From contig JAJZVM010000002.1 of the NCBI GenBank assembly GCA_021845645.1, positions 1 through 64,000 of the forward strand: a DNA stretch of 64,000 nucleotides, read 5' to 3'. The stretch is from Bacillota bacterium. GTDB lineage: Bacteria; Bacillota_E; JAJZYS01; JAJYTV01. A model generated the notes under the pieces. It saw nothing but the letters and a program-made list of their open reading frames with translations. It did not search any database and was not told the origin of the DNA. A program made the position numbers and the translations under genes. This document shows, piece by piece, positions 51,566-59,773 of this stretch; position 1 is the first letter of the stretch; each line of letters starts with the position of its first letter.

Positions 51566-51896
51566 ACGCCTGCCCTCCCCCACCTGACATCATCGTCATG
51601 TTTAGACGTGCGGGCTGGCGTCCCCTGCATGTCTCGGGGCCTCGAGGCCGCCGTCTCGGAGTACGCAAATGTCGCCAACTCGTCGGCGCGGGATGCCCGC
51701 GGCACCATCGAGCCGCTGCGGTCCATCGGCCGGCTCCATGTCCTGACCTGGTCGTCCGGCACAGCGTCGTCCCGCTCGGCGCAGGCAGCGCCAGAAGTGC
51801 GGCGAGCGGCGCAGAGCCGGCTGCAACCTGCGTCAGCCGCCAAGGGCCCGCCTTGCGGCGAGCCCTTGGGCGGATATGGTCTTCGCAGGCCTGGCC
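51566..51896. other. Gap with one hairpin, no gene
   Basis: 331 nt between the hydrolase and the CsoR-like gene. No frame has a good start or family match. Near the right end (51840-51869) the minus-strand RNA forms CCAAGGGCUCGCC-GCAA-GGCGGGCCCUUGG, a 13-bp stem with a GNRA loop, 28 nt after the CsoR-like stop; probable terminator without T-run. Confidence 0.6.
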
Positions 51897-52190
51897 TCAG
51901 AGGCCGATGCGACCCATCCAATAGGAAAGCGTGCGGCGCGCGTCCGCCTTCGGCATGCCGGAGATCTCCTGAGCGACCTGGCACGCGACCAACTCCGCGC
52001 CGACCCGGCTCAGCGCGCCGCGCATCGCGGCGATCTGATGCAGAACGCGCTCGCACGTATCGTCTTCGCTGATCATGCGCTCCACCGCGCGCGCCTGTCC
52101 CTCGATCCGCCGCATGCGCGCGACGAGAGCCTGGCGCTGCTCGGCATCGAGGTGCGGACCGTCAGCGGGCGGCGTCGTCGACGATGGCAC
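51897..52190 (-). CDS. CsoR/FrmR-family repressor with altered metal-site residues
   Basis: A 97-residue all-helical DNA-binding repressor (DUF156). The core RMRRIEGQARAVERMISED, TCERVLHQIAAMRGALSRV is canonical and contains the first Cys. The next helix reads GAELVACQVAQEI. In CsoR this helix gives His and Cys (H-x3-C); here the aligned positions are Gln and Glu, with one Cys next to it. So copper sensing of the CsoR type is unlikely; sulfur-, aldehyde- or other sensing is possible. GTG 52190 has GGAGGAG upstream and overlaps the DUF302 gene by 29 nt. Confidence 0.88.
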   Translation of the reverse strand: MPSSTTPPADGPHLDAEQRQALVARMRRIEGQARAVERMISEDDTCERVLHQIAAMRGALSRVGAELVACQVAQEISGMPKADARRTLSYWMGRIGL

Positions 52191-52563
52191 GAAGCTCCTC
52201 CTCCACAGCGCTGGCAAGCCCCTGCAGGCGACCTGAGGCCTCGCCCTCGTCCGCCAGGCTGATGAGACTCTCGGGCCGCAGGATGCCGATCTCGCTGCCG
52301 GTGCCGGTCTGGCGCACCAGGAGGCGGCAGGGAAGGAAATAGGCACTCTCTGGACTTATCTTCAGCAGTTCATCGGCGCGGGAGGGGTTGCATATCTCGA
52401 GGACGTGCATCGCCCCGTGGCCCGGGAACCCCTTCGCATCGAGCGTCGCACCCATGTCGGTCTGCCAGAGGGCACTGAAGCGGTGCGCGGCGAGCGCATC
52501 CCGAACGGCTTCAAGCGCCTCGTCGACGCTCTTGGCACTCTGCATGCGGTACGCAAACGGCAA
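52162..52563 (-). CDS. DUF302 protein
   Basis: A 133-residue one-domain protein of the DUF302 family (alpha+beta): AYRMQSAKSVDEALEAVRDALAAH, ALWQTDMGATLDAKG, MHVLEICNPSRADELLKISP, YFLPCRLLVRQTG. TTG 52563 has AAGGAGG 7 nt upstream. DUF302 often lies next to CsoR-like repressors and sulfur- or metal-linked genes. It and the repressor are co-transcribed. Function unknown; binding of small ligands has been suggested for relatives. Confidence 0.88.
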   Translation of the reverse strand: MPFAYRMQSAKSVDEALEAVRDALAAHRFSALWQTDMGATLDAKGFPGHGAMHVLEICNPSRADELLKISPESAYFLPCRLLVRQTGTGSEIGILRPESLISLADEGEASGRLQGLASAVEEELRAIVDDAAR

Positions 52564-52590
52564 GGCGCATCCTCCTTCATCTCGCATAGC

Positions 52591-52608
52591 CATACCCTAC
52601 CGTGTATG
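52591..52608. promoter_or_regulatory. Candidate CsoR-type operator
   Basis: CATAC-CCTACCGT-GTATG, an inverted repeat with 8-bp GC-rich centre, about 20 nt upstream of the DUF302 ribosome site. This resembles the TAC...GTA operators of CsoR-family repressors, so the repressor probably controls its own operon. Confidence 0.5.
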
Positions 52609-52917
52609 CTACCGCTCTGCGAAGGATAAGCAAGTCTCTGCTCCCGCTGAACCGTCGCCGGGCACTGTCTGCGGCATCGCCAGGCCTTATGGCACCAGTC
52701 CAGGCGTGCGGTTCCTGCCGCTCGCAGGCCGTAGAGACCTGCCGGCAGTCCGCAGCCGGCCATCCTCGGCGCCAGTCGCCACGCTCATCCCGCCGGATGC
52801 ACCGCCGATCGCCGCACGCGCGCTGCTCCCGAGGAGGGTGCCAGGAGGTCGTCGGGCAGTGGCGAGCCCCGGCCAACGGTCTGCAAACACTGCCGAGGGA
52901 GGGATAGGACGCCCAAG
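52609..52917. other. Gap without a recognised gene
   Basis: About 310 nt between the divergent DUF302 and LigB-like genes. Frames through it are proline/arginine-rich in several phases, as expected from GC-rich non-coding DNA. GAGGAGGG (52831-52838) is not followed by a convincing start. Confidence 0.55.
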
Positions 52918-53751
52918 GTGGAATCGCCCGTATGGGTGAAGGTCATGCCGGTCGTGTTCAGAGCCATCATGCCCCACGGTGACGAGCTTCTTCCGTACAC
53001 TGCGGCAGATTCCGGCCTCGTCGTCCTGCGCCAGAGCATGGCCGCCATCGGAGAGGCGCTGCGCCACGCGCGACCGGATCTCATCGTCATCGCAAGTCCA
53101 CACCATCTGCGCGTCCCGGGCCATCTGGCCATTGCGGACACGTCCTACGCCGAAGGGTCCGTCGCTGCAGGAGACCACGTCTTCAGCCGGCGGGTTGCGT
53201 TGGACAGGGAGTTCAACCGGACGCTCGCCGAAGCCTCGGCGGCCGCGGGACTGCCCCCCGCCCGCGCAGGTTTTGTGACGGTGGAGGGTCCCCTCTCCAC
53301 GCTGCCGCTCGACTTCGGATCCCTCGTGCCGCTGTACTATCTCATCGGCCGCGAGGGCGGACCGAACGTCTCAATCGTCGGCCCGCCGCGAGATCTCGGC
53401 CTCAGGCCGCTCGTGCGCCTCGGCGCGGAGATCGCGCGGCGCTGCGACGGGCGCCGCGTGGCGTTCATCGCAAGTGCGGACCTCGCGCACGCGCATCAGG
53501 CAGAAGGGCCGTACGGCTTCGACCCCGCCGCCGCCGCCTACGACACGCTGGTGCAGCAGGCCGTGCTCCGCGGAGACCTGCAGGCGTCCGTCGACATCCC
53601 ACCCGCCCTGGTCGCCAGAGCCAAGCCAGACGCGCCATGGCAACTCGCCATTCTGCAGGGGCTGATGGGCACGCCGGTCAGGACGCTTGATGTCGCGTAC
53701 GCACGACCGACCTACTTCGGCATGCTGGCGGCGCGCTTCGACGCATCATGA
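52918..53751 (+). CDS. LigB-type (class III extradiol) dioxygenase-fold protein
   Basis: A 277-residue protein of the LigB/DODA superfamily, which uses non-heme Fe(II). Visible marks: VFRAIMPHGDELLPY, LIVIASPHHLRVPG, and FIASADLAHAHQ with His residues for the iron. Relatives open catechol rings, or as part of other systems act on unknown compounds. No aromatic pathway genes are nearby. The start is not firm: GTG 52918 has only a weak site, GTG 52936 or ATG 52945 are options. It diverges from the DUF302/CsoR-like operon. Confidence 0.85.
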   Translation: MESPVWVKVMPVVFRAIMPHGDELLPYTAADSGLVVLRQSMAAIGEALRHARPDLIVIASPHHLRVPGHLAIADTSYAEGSVAAGDHVFSRRVALDREFNRTLAEASAAAGLPPARAGFVTVEGPLSTLPLDFGSLVPLYYLIGREGGPNVSIVGPPRDLGLRPLVRLGAEIARRCDGRRVAFIASADLAHAHQAEGPYGFDPAAAAYDTLVQQAVLRGDLQASVDIPPALVARAKPDAPWQLAILQGLMGTPVRTLDVAYARPTYFGMLAARFDAS

Positions 53752-53861
53752 GGAATTGGCCCGGGGTACAATCGGTCGCTTGGTCCCAGGTGCGCTGTGG
53801 ATCGGGGCGCCCGAGCCTATCCTGATAGCAGGTCGCGGTATCCGAACTGGGAGTGGTCGTG

Positions 53862-54254
53862 GTGCGCATGCGTCGGCAGTACTATTTCCGTGATCTCTGG
53901 CCAACGGACGAGGGCGGCCGTCTCCTGGGCGGCGCCCTGCTGCTCGTCTGGGGACTGTCGCTCGCCGTGTCGGGGCTCGGCATCCAGAGCGGCCCCATCG
54001 CCACGGCATTCCAGCTGTACTGGCCAGCGCCCTTCGTGCTCTGGGGCGCCTTCGGCTTTCTCTGGCACCTGGTGCGCGGGACGTCAGGCATGACCTTCTA
54101 CCTGATCGTCGCGGCGCTTGCCGCGCTCGTCGAGGTGGACACGCTGCATATCGCGCACGTCGATGTCGGCACCCTCTTCGTGGCAGTTCTGCTTGTCGGC
54201 TTCGGCCTGAGCTTCCTGCGGCGCCTTGGTGGTCACGGGGGGTACCGGCCATGA
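53862..54254 (+). CDS. LiaI-type membrane protein
   Basis: A 130-residue membrane protein with four segments (about 18-36, 44-60, 70-85, 95-115). It has RLLGGALLLVWGLSLAVSGL, a motif shared with the start of the next protein (LIGYLLLAWGVILAVHGL), so the two have related N-terminal domains. GTG 53862 has GGGAG 8 nt upstream. It is the first gene of a liaI-liaF-liaS-liaR-type operon and overlaps liaF by 4 nt (ATGA). Confidence 0.8.
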   Translation: MRMRRQYYFRDLWPTDEGGRLLGGALLLVWGLSLAVSGLGIQSGPIATAFQLYWPAPFVLWGAFGFLWHLVRGTSGMTFYLIVAALAALVEVDTLHIAHVDVGTLFVAVLLVGFGLSFLRRLGGHGGYRP

Positions 54255-55060
54255 GCGACATGGGCGACGGCCGCATGCGGCACGGCGCCTGGCACGAGTT
54301 CAGCTTCCGCGCCTTGATCGGCTACCTGCTGCTGGCATGGGGCGTCATCCTCGCCGTGCACGGGCTTGGGCTCGCCACGACCCAGGCGGGCCAGTTCGTG
54401 CAGCTCTACTGGCCGCTGCCCATCATCGCGTGGGCGCTCTTCGGGCTCGTGTACCGGCTTGTGACGTCGTCCGGCGGTGGCCTCGTCTACCTTCTGGTGC
54501 TGCTCTTGGCGGCTCTCGTCCAGTTGAGCGCCCTGCACATCGGCCACTTCGACGCCGGCACGATCTTCTGGGCCATGGTGGTGATCGCCTTCGCCTTCGA
54601 GGTGCTGCGCGGACCGAACTGGCGGCGCGAATGGCAGCGGGACTGGCAGAGGGGCTGGCAGCGGGAATGGCGACGGGACTGGCGACGCGGCCGGCACTGG
54701 CGCTACGGCATCGGCGACGTCGACGTGACGGTCGACGCGAACCAGAGCCGGCGTCTCCTGCACGAGGGTCATCTGATCGGAGACATACGCCTCGACCTTT
54801 CGCAGATCCACCTCGAGGACGGAGAGACCCCGTTCGAGCTCAACGCCCTGATCGGCGACATCACCGTGCTCGTGCCTGCGGATTTGCCCGTGTCCGTCGT
54901 GGCGGAAGTGACGGTGGGCGACATCCGCATCTTCCGCCAGAGCGCGGACGGCATCGGCCGTCGCCTCACGTACGAGACGCCGGGCTACGACACCGCGACG
55001 CGCAAGGTGCGCATCATGGCGCACCTGCTGATCGGTGACATCACCGTGCAGCAGTTCTGA
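54251..55060 (+). CDS. liaF: LiaF-like inhibitor protein with a Trp/Arg repeat
   Basis: A 269-residue protein. The N-terminal four membrane segments (about 20-118) are followed by a linker of repeated W-x-R-x units (W124, W128, W132, W136, W140, W144) and the C-terminal LiaF beta domain (about 155-269) with DVDVTVDANQ, GHLIGDIRLDLSQ, NALIGDITVLVP, VTVGDIRIFRQ and HLLIGDITVQQF. In Bacillus LiaF keeps the LiaS kinase inactive without cell-wall stress. It overlaps the liaI gene (ATGA) and the kinase gene (TGATG). Confidence 0.88.
   Translation: MSDMGDGRMRHGAWHEFSFRALIGYLLLAWGVILAVHGLGLATTQAGQFVQLYWPLPIIAWALFGLVYRLVTSSGGGLVYLLVLLLAALVQLSALHIGHFDAGTIFWAMVVIAFAFEVLRGPNWRREWQRDWQRGWQREWRRDWRRGRHWRYGIGDVDVTVDANQSRRLLHEGHLIGDIRLDLSQIHLEDGETPFELNALIGDITVLVPADLPVSVVAEVTVGDIRIFRQSADGIGRRLTYETPGYDTATRKVRIMAHLLIGDITVQQF
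54620..54691 (+). repeat. 12-bp tandem coding repeat in liaF
   Basis: Six imperfect copies of TGGCRRCGGGAC-type 12-mers encode W-Q/R-R-D/E/G. The period is exactly 12 bp, so each copy adds four residues and keeps the frame. Confidence 0.7.
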
Positions 55061-56097
55061 TGGCAAGCCAGCCAAGGCGTACGGAGGGCGGATCCCTCGG
55101 CATCGACTGGCAGATCGCCGGCTTCGGCCTCGTGATCGGCGCCGCCGCCGCGCTCGCCGCGCTCGCACTCGCACACGCGCCGTTCGGCCTGCTGCTTGAA
55201 GGCGCTGGCCTGGGGGCTGCCGTCGGCGGCGCCGCCGGCTTCCTTCTGGCCAGGCCTTTGAAGCGGGACCTGCGGGAACTCTCGCTGTACGCGGCACTCC
55301 TGGCCCACGGGCAGCTCGATGCCCGGCTGCCGGGCGAAGGCGCAGGCGAGCTGCGCTACCTGATGCGGCAGCTCGATGCCATGGCTCTGTCCCTCGCAGA
55401 GCAGGTGGCCGCCGTGCGGCGCCTCGCCGCCGAACGACAGTCCCTCGCCCAACAGGCGGAGCAGGTGGCCGTGCTCGAGGAGCGCCAGCGCCTGGCACGC
55501 GAGCTGCATGACACGGTCAGCCAGGAGCTTTTCGCCTTGGCGATGATGCTGGGCGCCATCCGCAACATCCTGCCCGAGGCGAGCGGCGAGGCACGCGAGC
55601 AGCTGAGCCGCGCCGAGGAAGTGGCTCGCCGCGCCCAAGCCAGCATGCGCGGCCTGATCCGCGCCCTTCGCCCGGTGGAACTCGGCAGCCGCAGCCTTGC
55701 CGCGGCTCTGGAAAGCCTGCTCGACGAGGTGGGCGAGCGCCAGGGCATCGCGACGGAGCTGCAGGTGCAAGGCCGCGATCCCCTGCCCGCCGGCATCGAG
55801 GACGCCCTCTTTCGCATCGCCCAGGAGGCCGTCTCGAACGCGGTGCGGCACGGCCAGCCATCGCGCATCGCCGTTACCCTGCGCCGCAGCGGCAGCGAGC
55901 TCGCCCTGACGGTCGCGGACAACGGCCTTGGATTCGATCCCCAGACAAGCGCGACGCACATCGGCCTCGGCAGCATGCGCGAACGGGCCGCGGAGATCGG
56001 CGGCCAGCTCGTCATCCAGAGCCGTCCTGGCGCCGGCTGCAGCGTGCAGTTGCGGCTCGCCGGTCTCGCGTCGGCCAAGGAGGAGGAAGAGTCGTGA
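55060..56097 (+). CDS. liaS: LiaS-like sensor histidine kinase
   Basis: A 345-residue two-segment membrane kinase (about 15-40 and 43-65) with HAMP-like linker (RPLKRDLRELSLYAALL), the HisKA_3 dimerisation helix with ERQRLARELHDTVSQELFA (phosphorylated His in ELHD), and the HATPase with IAQEAVSNAVRHGQP (N box), VADNGLGFD (G1) and GLGSMRERA (G2). It phosphorylates the next gene's product. Its start overlaps the liaF stop by 1 nt. Confidence 0.94.
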   Translation: MASQPRRTEGGSLGIDWQIAGFGLVIGAAAALAALALAHAPFGLLLEGAGLGAAVGGAAGFLLARPLKRDLRELSLYAALLAHGQLDARLPGEGAGELRYLMRQLDAMALSLAEQVAAVRRLAAERQSLAQQAEQVAVLEERQRLARELHDTVSQELFALAMMLGAIRNILPEASGEAREQLSRAEEVARRAQASMRGLIRALRPVELGSRSLAAALESLLDEVGERQGIATELQVQGRDPLPAGIEDALFRIAQEAVSNAVRHGQPSRIAVTLRRSGSELALTVADNGLGFDPQTSATHIGLGSMRERAAEIGGQLVIQSRPGAGCSVQLRLAGLASAKEEEES

Positions 56098-56705
56098 GCA
56101 TCCGCATCGTGCTGGTCGACGACCACGCCGTGGTGCGCCAGGGCCTGGCCGCGTTGATCGCGACCCACCCGAAACTCGAGGTAGTGGGCGAGGCGGCCAG
56201 CGGCGAGGAGGCGGTGCCACTCTGCCATCGCCTGCAGCCGGACGTCGTGCTGCTCGACATGATCATGCCGAAGATGAACGGCGTGGCGGCCGCGTCGGCC
56301 ATCAAGGCGGCCGCTCCGAACAGCCGCGTGCTCCTGCTCACGAGCTACACCGAGGGGGACCTCGTCCAGCCGGCCCTGGCGGCGGGCGCAGACGGCTACC
56401 TCCTGAAGACCGCGTCCGCCGAAGGCGTGCTGCAGGCTGTCCTCGCGGTGGCCGAGGGCCAGCAGGTGCTCGACGCGGTCGCCGTGGAGGCCCTGCGCCA
56501 GCCCAAGGTCTCAGACCTCAGCCTGCGCGAGCAGGAAGTGCTGCACCTCGTCGCACAGGGCCTGAGCAATGCCGAGATCGCGGACAGGCTGGCCATCACG
56601 GTGCGCACGGTGAAGGCGCACGTGTCCAGTCTCCTCCAGAAGCTCGACCTCCAGGACCGCACGCAGCTGGCGATCTACGCGCTGCGCCGCCAGACCGACC
56701 ACTAG
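56094..56705 (+). CDS. liaR: LiaR-like response regulator (NarL/LuxR type)
   Basis: A 203-residue two-domain regulator. The receiver starts with IRIVLVDDHAVVRQGL; the phosphoacceptor Asp is in VVLLDMIMPKMNG, with LLTSYTEGD and LLKTASAEG later. The C-terminal LuxR-type domain has LSLREQEVLHLVAQGLSNAE and TVRTVKAHVSSLLQKL. GTG 56094 overlaps the kin gene (GTGA). The stop TAG shares CTAG (56702-56705) with the stop of the convergent sugar-kinase gene. Confidence 0.95.
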   Translation: MSIRIVLVDDHAVVRQGLAALIATHPKLEVVGEAASGEEAVPLCHRLQPDVVLLDMIMPKMNGVAAASAIKAAAPNSRVLLLTSYTEGDLVQPALAAGADGYLLKTASAEGVLQAVLAVAEGQQVLDAVAVEALRQPKVSDLSLREQEVLHLVAQGLSNAEIADRLAITVRTVKAHVSSLLQKLDLQDRTQLAIYALRRQTDH

Positions 56706-57646
56706 GCGCGGCGGCGCCGGAGGGCTTCGCGCAGCGGCTGCGCCGCCACGCCTTCCCTGTCCGCCAGGAACAGCACTGCGCCGGCCACGGCGTCCAAGCG
56801 GCCCCGGGGCTGCGGGCCTGCGGCGAACTGTCGCCGCAGAGCCCTTGTGAAGGCCTCGCGGTACGTCGGCGGCCCACCGAGCAGCAGCGAACCATAGCGC
56901 GCTACCGGCGAACCCGGCGTGAGACCCTGTGCCGTGAAGAAGCGGCCGGCCACCCGACCGAGCTCGGCGCCCATGCGCCAGAGAACCGATCGCGCGCCGG
57001 GGTCCCCGTCGGCGGCCAGCTCGGTGCAGAGGGGGGCCACGAGCAGCGCGACCTGCCAGGAAGGAAGGTTCGCTCCTTCTGTCGCGCGCGCGAGCGCCAC
57101 GTGGTCGGGCAGGCCGAAGAGTGCCAGGATGCGCTCGGTCAGGCGGGTGGGCGGGGCTGCGCCCTGGGCGGCGAGGATGGCCTCGCGCAGGGCGAAAGTG
57201 GCGATGTCCCCTGCCCCGCCCTGCGGTCCCGTGACATCGTTCAAGGCCAGGATGCGTCGCACCTCGCCCGCCTGGCGCATGGCGATCGCCGCGCCCGTAC
57301 CGCTCGCGACCACGCCGACCGCCTCGCCCGGCACCGCCCAGAGCGCGGCGGCGATGTCGTTCTCGATGTGGACGCGGCTACCGAGGGCCTGTGCAAGCGC
57401 GCCGTGCAGAAGCCCAGGGTGTTCCGGCAGGTCCACGCCCGCGAGGCAGGCAGCCACCGCGTCAGGCCGCCTGCCTGACGACGCGGCGAGAACCGCCTGA
57501 TGCACCGCTGCGACGGCGCCGTCCACGCCCACGACCTGATGGTTCGACGGTCCCGCCTGCCCCTGGCCCAAGATCTCCCCGGAAGCGGTGACAGCCAGGG
57601 CGCGCGTGTAGGTCCCGCCGCCGTCGACGCCGACGAGGAGGCTCAC
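56702..57646 (-). CDS. N-acetylglucosamine kinase-like BadF/BadG/BcrA/BcrD ATPase
   Basis: A 314-residue ASKHA-fold kinase. VGVDGGGTYTRALAV (phosphate 1), ACLAGVDLP, HIENDIAAAL, VVASGTGAAIAMR (phosphate 2) and LLLGGPPTYREAF are seen. This family includes GlcNAc kinases. The GTG start overlaps the GH4 stop (GTGA). With the deacetylase and GH4 glycosidase upstream it forms an amino-sugar or chitobiose-type catabolic operon. A transporter or deaminase is not in the window. Confidence 0.88.
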   Translation of the reverse strand: MSLLVGVDGGGTYTRALAVTASGEILGQGQAGPSNHQVVGVDGAVAAVHQAVLAASSGRRPDAVAACLAGVDLPEHPGLLHGALAQALGSRVHIENDIAAALWAVPGEAVGVVASGTGAAIAMRQAGEVRRILALNDVTGPQGGAGDIATFALREAILAAQGAAPPTRLTERILALFGLPDHVALARATEGANLPSWQVALLVAPLCTELAADGDPGARSVLWRMGAELGRVAGRFFTAQGLTPGSPVARYGSLLLGGPPTYREAFTRALRRQFAAGPQPRGRLDAVAGAVLFLADREGVAAQPLREALRRRRA

Positions 57647-58932
57647 CGCAGGACCGGCCAGTAGGCCCGGTTGGCGGCCTGAAGGTCGCCGAGCAGCCGC
57701 TCGGCCACGTCCGCGCCACCTACGAGCGGATGGCACATCAGGGCTTCGAGCGCCTTCCTGCGCGATCCTTGCACCGCCGCCTCCACCGTCAGCCTCTCGT
57801 ACTCCTTGACGGCGAGCGCGATGCCCCGGAGCAGCCGCGGCATCGCTGCCTTGCGCGGCACCGCGCGGATGCCCGCGCGGCTCACCTCGGCGTTGCGCTC
57901 GACCACGTCGTCGTCTGCAAACTCGCGGAGGGCCCCCCGGTTCGGCAGGTTCAGCACGAGCTGCCTCGGTTCGTCCGCACCGAGCGCGGTCATGACGTCC
58001 ACCGCCACCTCGGAGTAGTACGCGCCTCCGCGCTGCTCGAGCTCCGGCGGCTTGCCGGTGAGGGACGGGTCCCGGTAGCGAGCGAAGAGCCTTGCCTCGA
58101 TGGCCCGTACCTGATCGGCGCGCGTGCCCTCGGGCGAGGCGGCCGCCTGCTCGGCGTGCCTCAAGGTCGGGCCGGGAAAGAAGAAGTAGTTGAGGTAGGG
58201 ATTCGGAAAGAAGCCGAGATCTGCGAAGAAGCCTTGCGGCGGCTCCATGCCTGGGGCCACGTGCCGCAGTTCCTCCTCCAGGGCACCGCTTGCCAGTACG
58301 GCGGCGGTGGCATCCGCGCCTCCGATGCTGATCCAACTGCCGGTGAGGTGGTTGAGCCCGGCGGCCTCGAGCGCGACCGCCTCGGGCGGCAGGCCGGCAG
58401 CCTGTGCGACGCGCCGTTCCGTGATGCGCGCCACGTTGCAGAGCCCCACGACCCGCGCGAAGCCGGCGGAGCAGAGCGCCTGCGTCACAAGGCCGGCAGG
58501 GTTGGTGAAGTTGAGCAGCCAGGCCTCCGGCGCGAGCGTTGCCACGTCCTCCGCCACCTGCAAGGCCACGGGGATGGTGCGCATGGCATTCGCGAAGCCA
58601 CCCGCTCCCGTCGTCTCCTGGCCCAGCAGGCCATGGCGCAGCGGTATGCGTTCGTCTTCGGCACGCATCGCGAGGCCGCCGACGCGCATCTGGCTGAGAA
58701 CGAAGCTCGCCCCGGAGATCGCCGCGCGCCGGTTCTCGGTGACGGTGAACCTCGTCTCCTTCCCCAGGGCCACCGCCATGCGTGTCGCGAGGCCAGCGAT
58801 GGTCTGCGCCTTCTCGCGGCCCTCGGGCACATCGACCAGCCAGACCTCCTGCACGGGCAGGTTCCGCGTCAGAAGCCCCTCCACCAGTTCGGGCGTGTAC
58901 GAGCTGCCGCCGCCCAGCACCGCGATCTTCAT
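57643..58932 (-). CDS. GH4-family 6-phospho-glycosidase
   Basis: A 429-residue NAD- and metal-dependent glycosidase (GH4). Rossmann start KIAVLGGGSSYTPELVEGLL, then NFTNPAGLVTQA, VGLCN with the conserved Cys, GLNHLTGS with His, and YLNYFFFPG, the marks of the 6-phospho-beta-glucosidase branch. It would open a 6-phospho-disaccharide from PTS-type or phosphorylated uptake, but relatives also act on unphosphorylated sugars. ATG 58932 overlaps the deacetylase stop (ATGA). Confidence 0.93.
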   Translation of the reverse strand: MKIAVLGGGSSYTPELVEGLLTRNLPVQEVWLVDVPEGREKAQTIAGLATRMAVALGKETRFTVTENRRAAISGASFVLSQMRVGGLAMRAEDERIPLRHGLLGQETTGAGGFANAMRTIPVALQVAEDVATLAPEAWLLNFTNPAGLVTQALCSAGFARVVGLCNVARITERRVAQAAGLPPEAVALEAAGLNHLTGSWISIGGADATAAVLASGALEEELRHVAPGMEPPQGFFADLGFFPNPYLNYFFFPGPTLRHAEQAAASPEGTRADQVRAIEARLFARYRDPSLTGKPPELEQRGGAYYSEVAVDVMTALGADEPRQLVLNLPNRGALREFADDDVVERNAEVSRAGIRAVPRKAAMPRLLRGIALAVKEYERLTVEAAVQGSRRKALEALMCHPLVGGADVAERLLGDLQAANRAYWPVLR

Positions 58933-59651
58933 GCTTCGGCCGCCGCTGGATTGAAGTGCAGGAAGAAGGGGCGGAGCACCTTGAAGGCCTCGAAATACCC
59001 GTTCTCGTCCTCGGACATGCCTTCGACAAACGCCCTGAGCTGCATGAGCCCCTCTGGCGGGAACTGCGTTCTGTGCTCGGCGAGCGCCTGCCACTTGCGC
59101 TGCCAGTACGGTCCGGCGGCGACGCGCACGTTCGGTTGGCCGCTGCCGTAGAAGGCCACCACCGGCTGGGCGGGCGGGTCCTTTGGCGCGCCGGGGACAT
59201 GCGGGAACTGCAGGAAGCTGACCGCTTCCGCCACCGCGAGTCCGACGGCGCGGTGGTCCGGGTGGGATTCGTAGGGCAGCCACGGATCGCAGGTCAGGAC
59301 GAAGTCGGGCCTGAAGTCCCCGATCTCGGCCATCAACTCCGCACGCAGGCCGGTGAGGGGACTGTCCAGCAGGTCGCGGTGGCCGAGGTGGCGGTGCTCC
59401 GCGACGCCAAGCGCGGTCGAGGCGGCGTCCGCCTCGGCCTGTCGCAGGCGGGCGAGTTCCGAAGGAACGAGGTTCGGGTCCATGGTGCCCATGCTGCCGT
59501 CGGTCACGGTCACGTAGCGCACCGCTCTGCCGAGATCGCGCAGCCGTGCGATGAGGGCACCCGCACCGATCTCGTTGTCGTCCGGGTGCGGCTGTACGGC
59601 AAGGATGCGCTGCGCGGACAGGATATCGGGCCTGGGTGGCATCAGGGGCAA
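58929..59651 (-). CDS. PIG-L family deacetylase
   Basis: A 240-residue zinc-dependent N-acetylhexosamine deacetylase. The family marks AVQPHPDDNEIGAGAL, VTVTDGSMGT, CDPWLPYESHPDHRAVG carry the metal and catalytic residues (HPDD and HPDH). Homologues act on GlcNAc, chitobiose or thiol precursors. TTG 59651 has AAGGAG 9 nt upstream; an ATG 9 nt earlier has the site against it. First gene of the amino-sugar operon. It is divergent from the GNAT gene. Confidence 0.93.
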   Translation of the reverse strand: MPLMPPRPDILSAQRILAVQPHPDDNEIGAGALIARLRDLGRAVRYVTVTDGSMGTMDPNLVPSELARLRQAEADAASTALGVAEHRHLGHRDLLDSPLTGLRAELMAEIGDFRPDFVLTCDPWLPYESHPDHRAVGLAVAEAVSFLQFPHVPGAPKDPPAQPVVAFYGSGQPNVRVAAGPYWQRKWQALAEHRTQFPPEGLMQLRAFVEGMSEDENGYFEAFKVLRPFFLHFNPAAAEA

Positions 59652-59773
59652 TCGCGCCATCTCCTTCGCGGCTCCCGGCTTCGCGGGCCTCAGCCCCGTT
59701 TCCTGCGGCGCCAGGGAGACGGCGGGGACATGGCGAATTCGTGTCGCATCCGTCGGCGCGAGGGGGAGCCCGC

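Noticed and set aside
52918..53751. Reading the LigB-like protein as part of an AmmeMemoRadiSam system
   Set aside because: That system has a radical-SAM and an AmmeMemo protein as neighbours; none is present here, so only the LigB-fold call is kept.
53767..53772. TACAAT as the lia operon promoter
   Set aside because: No -35 at the right distance; listing it would be guesswork.
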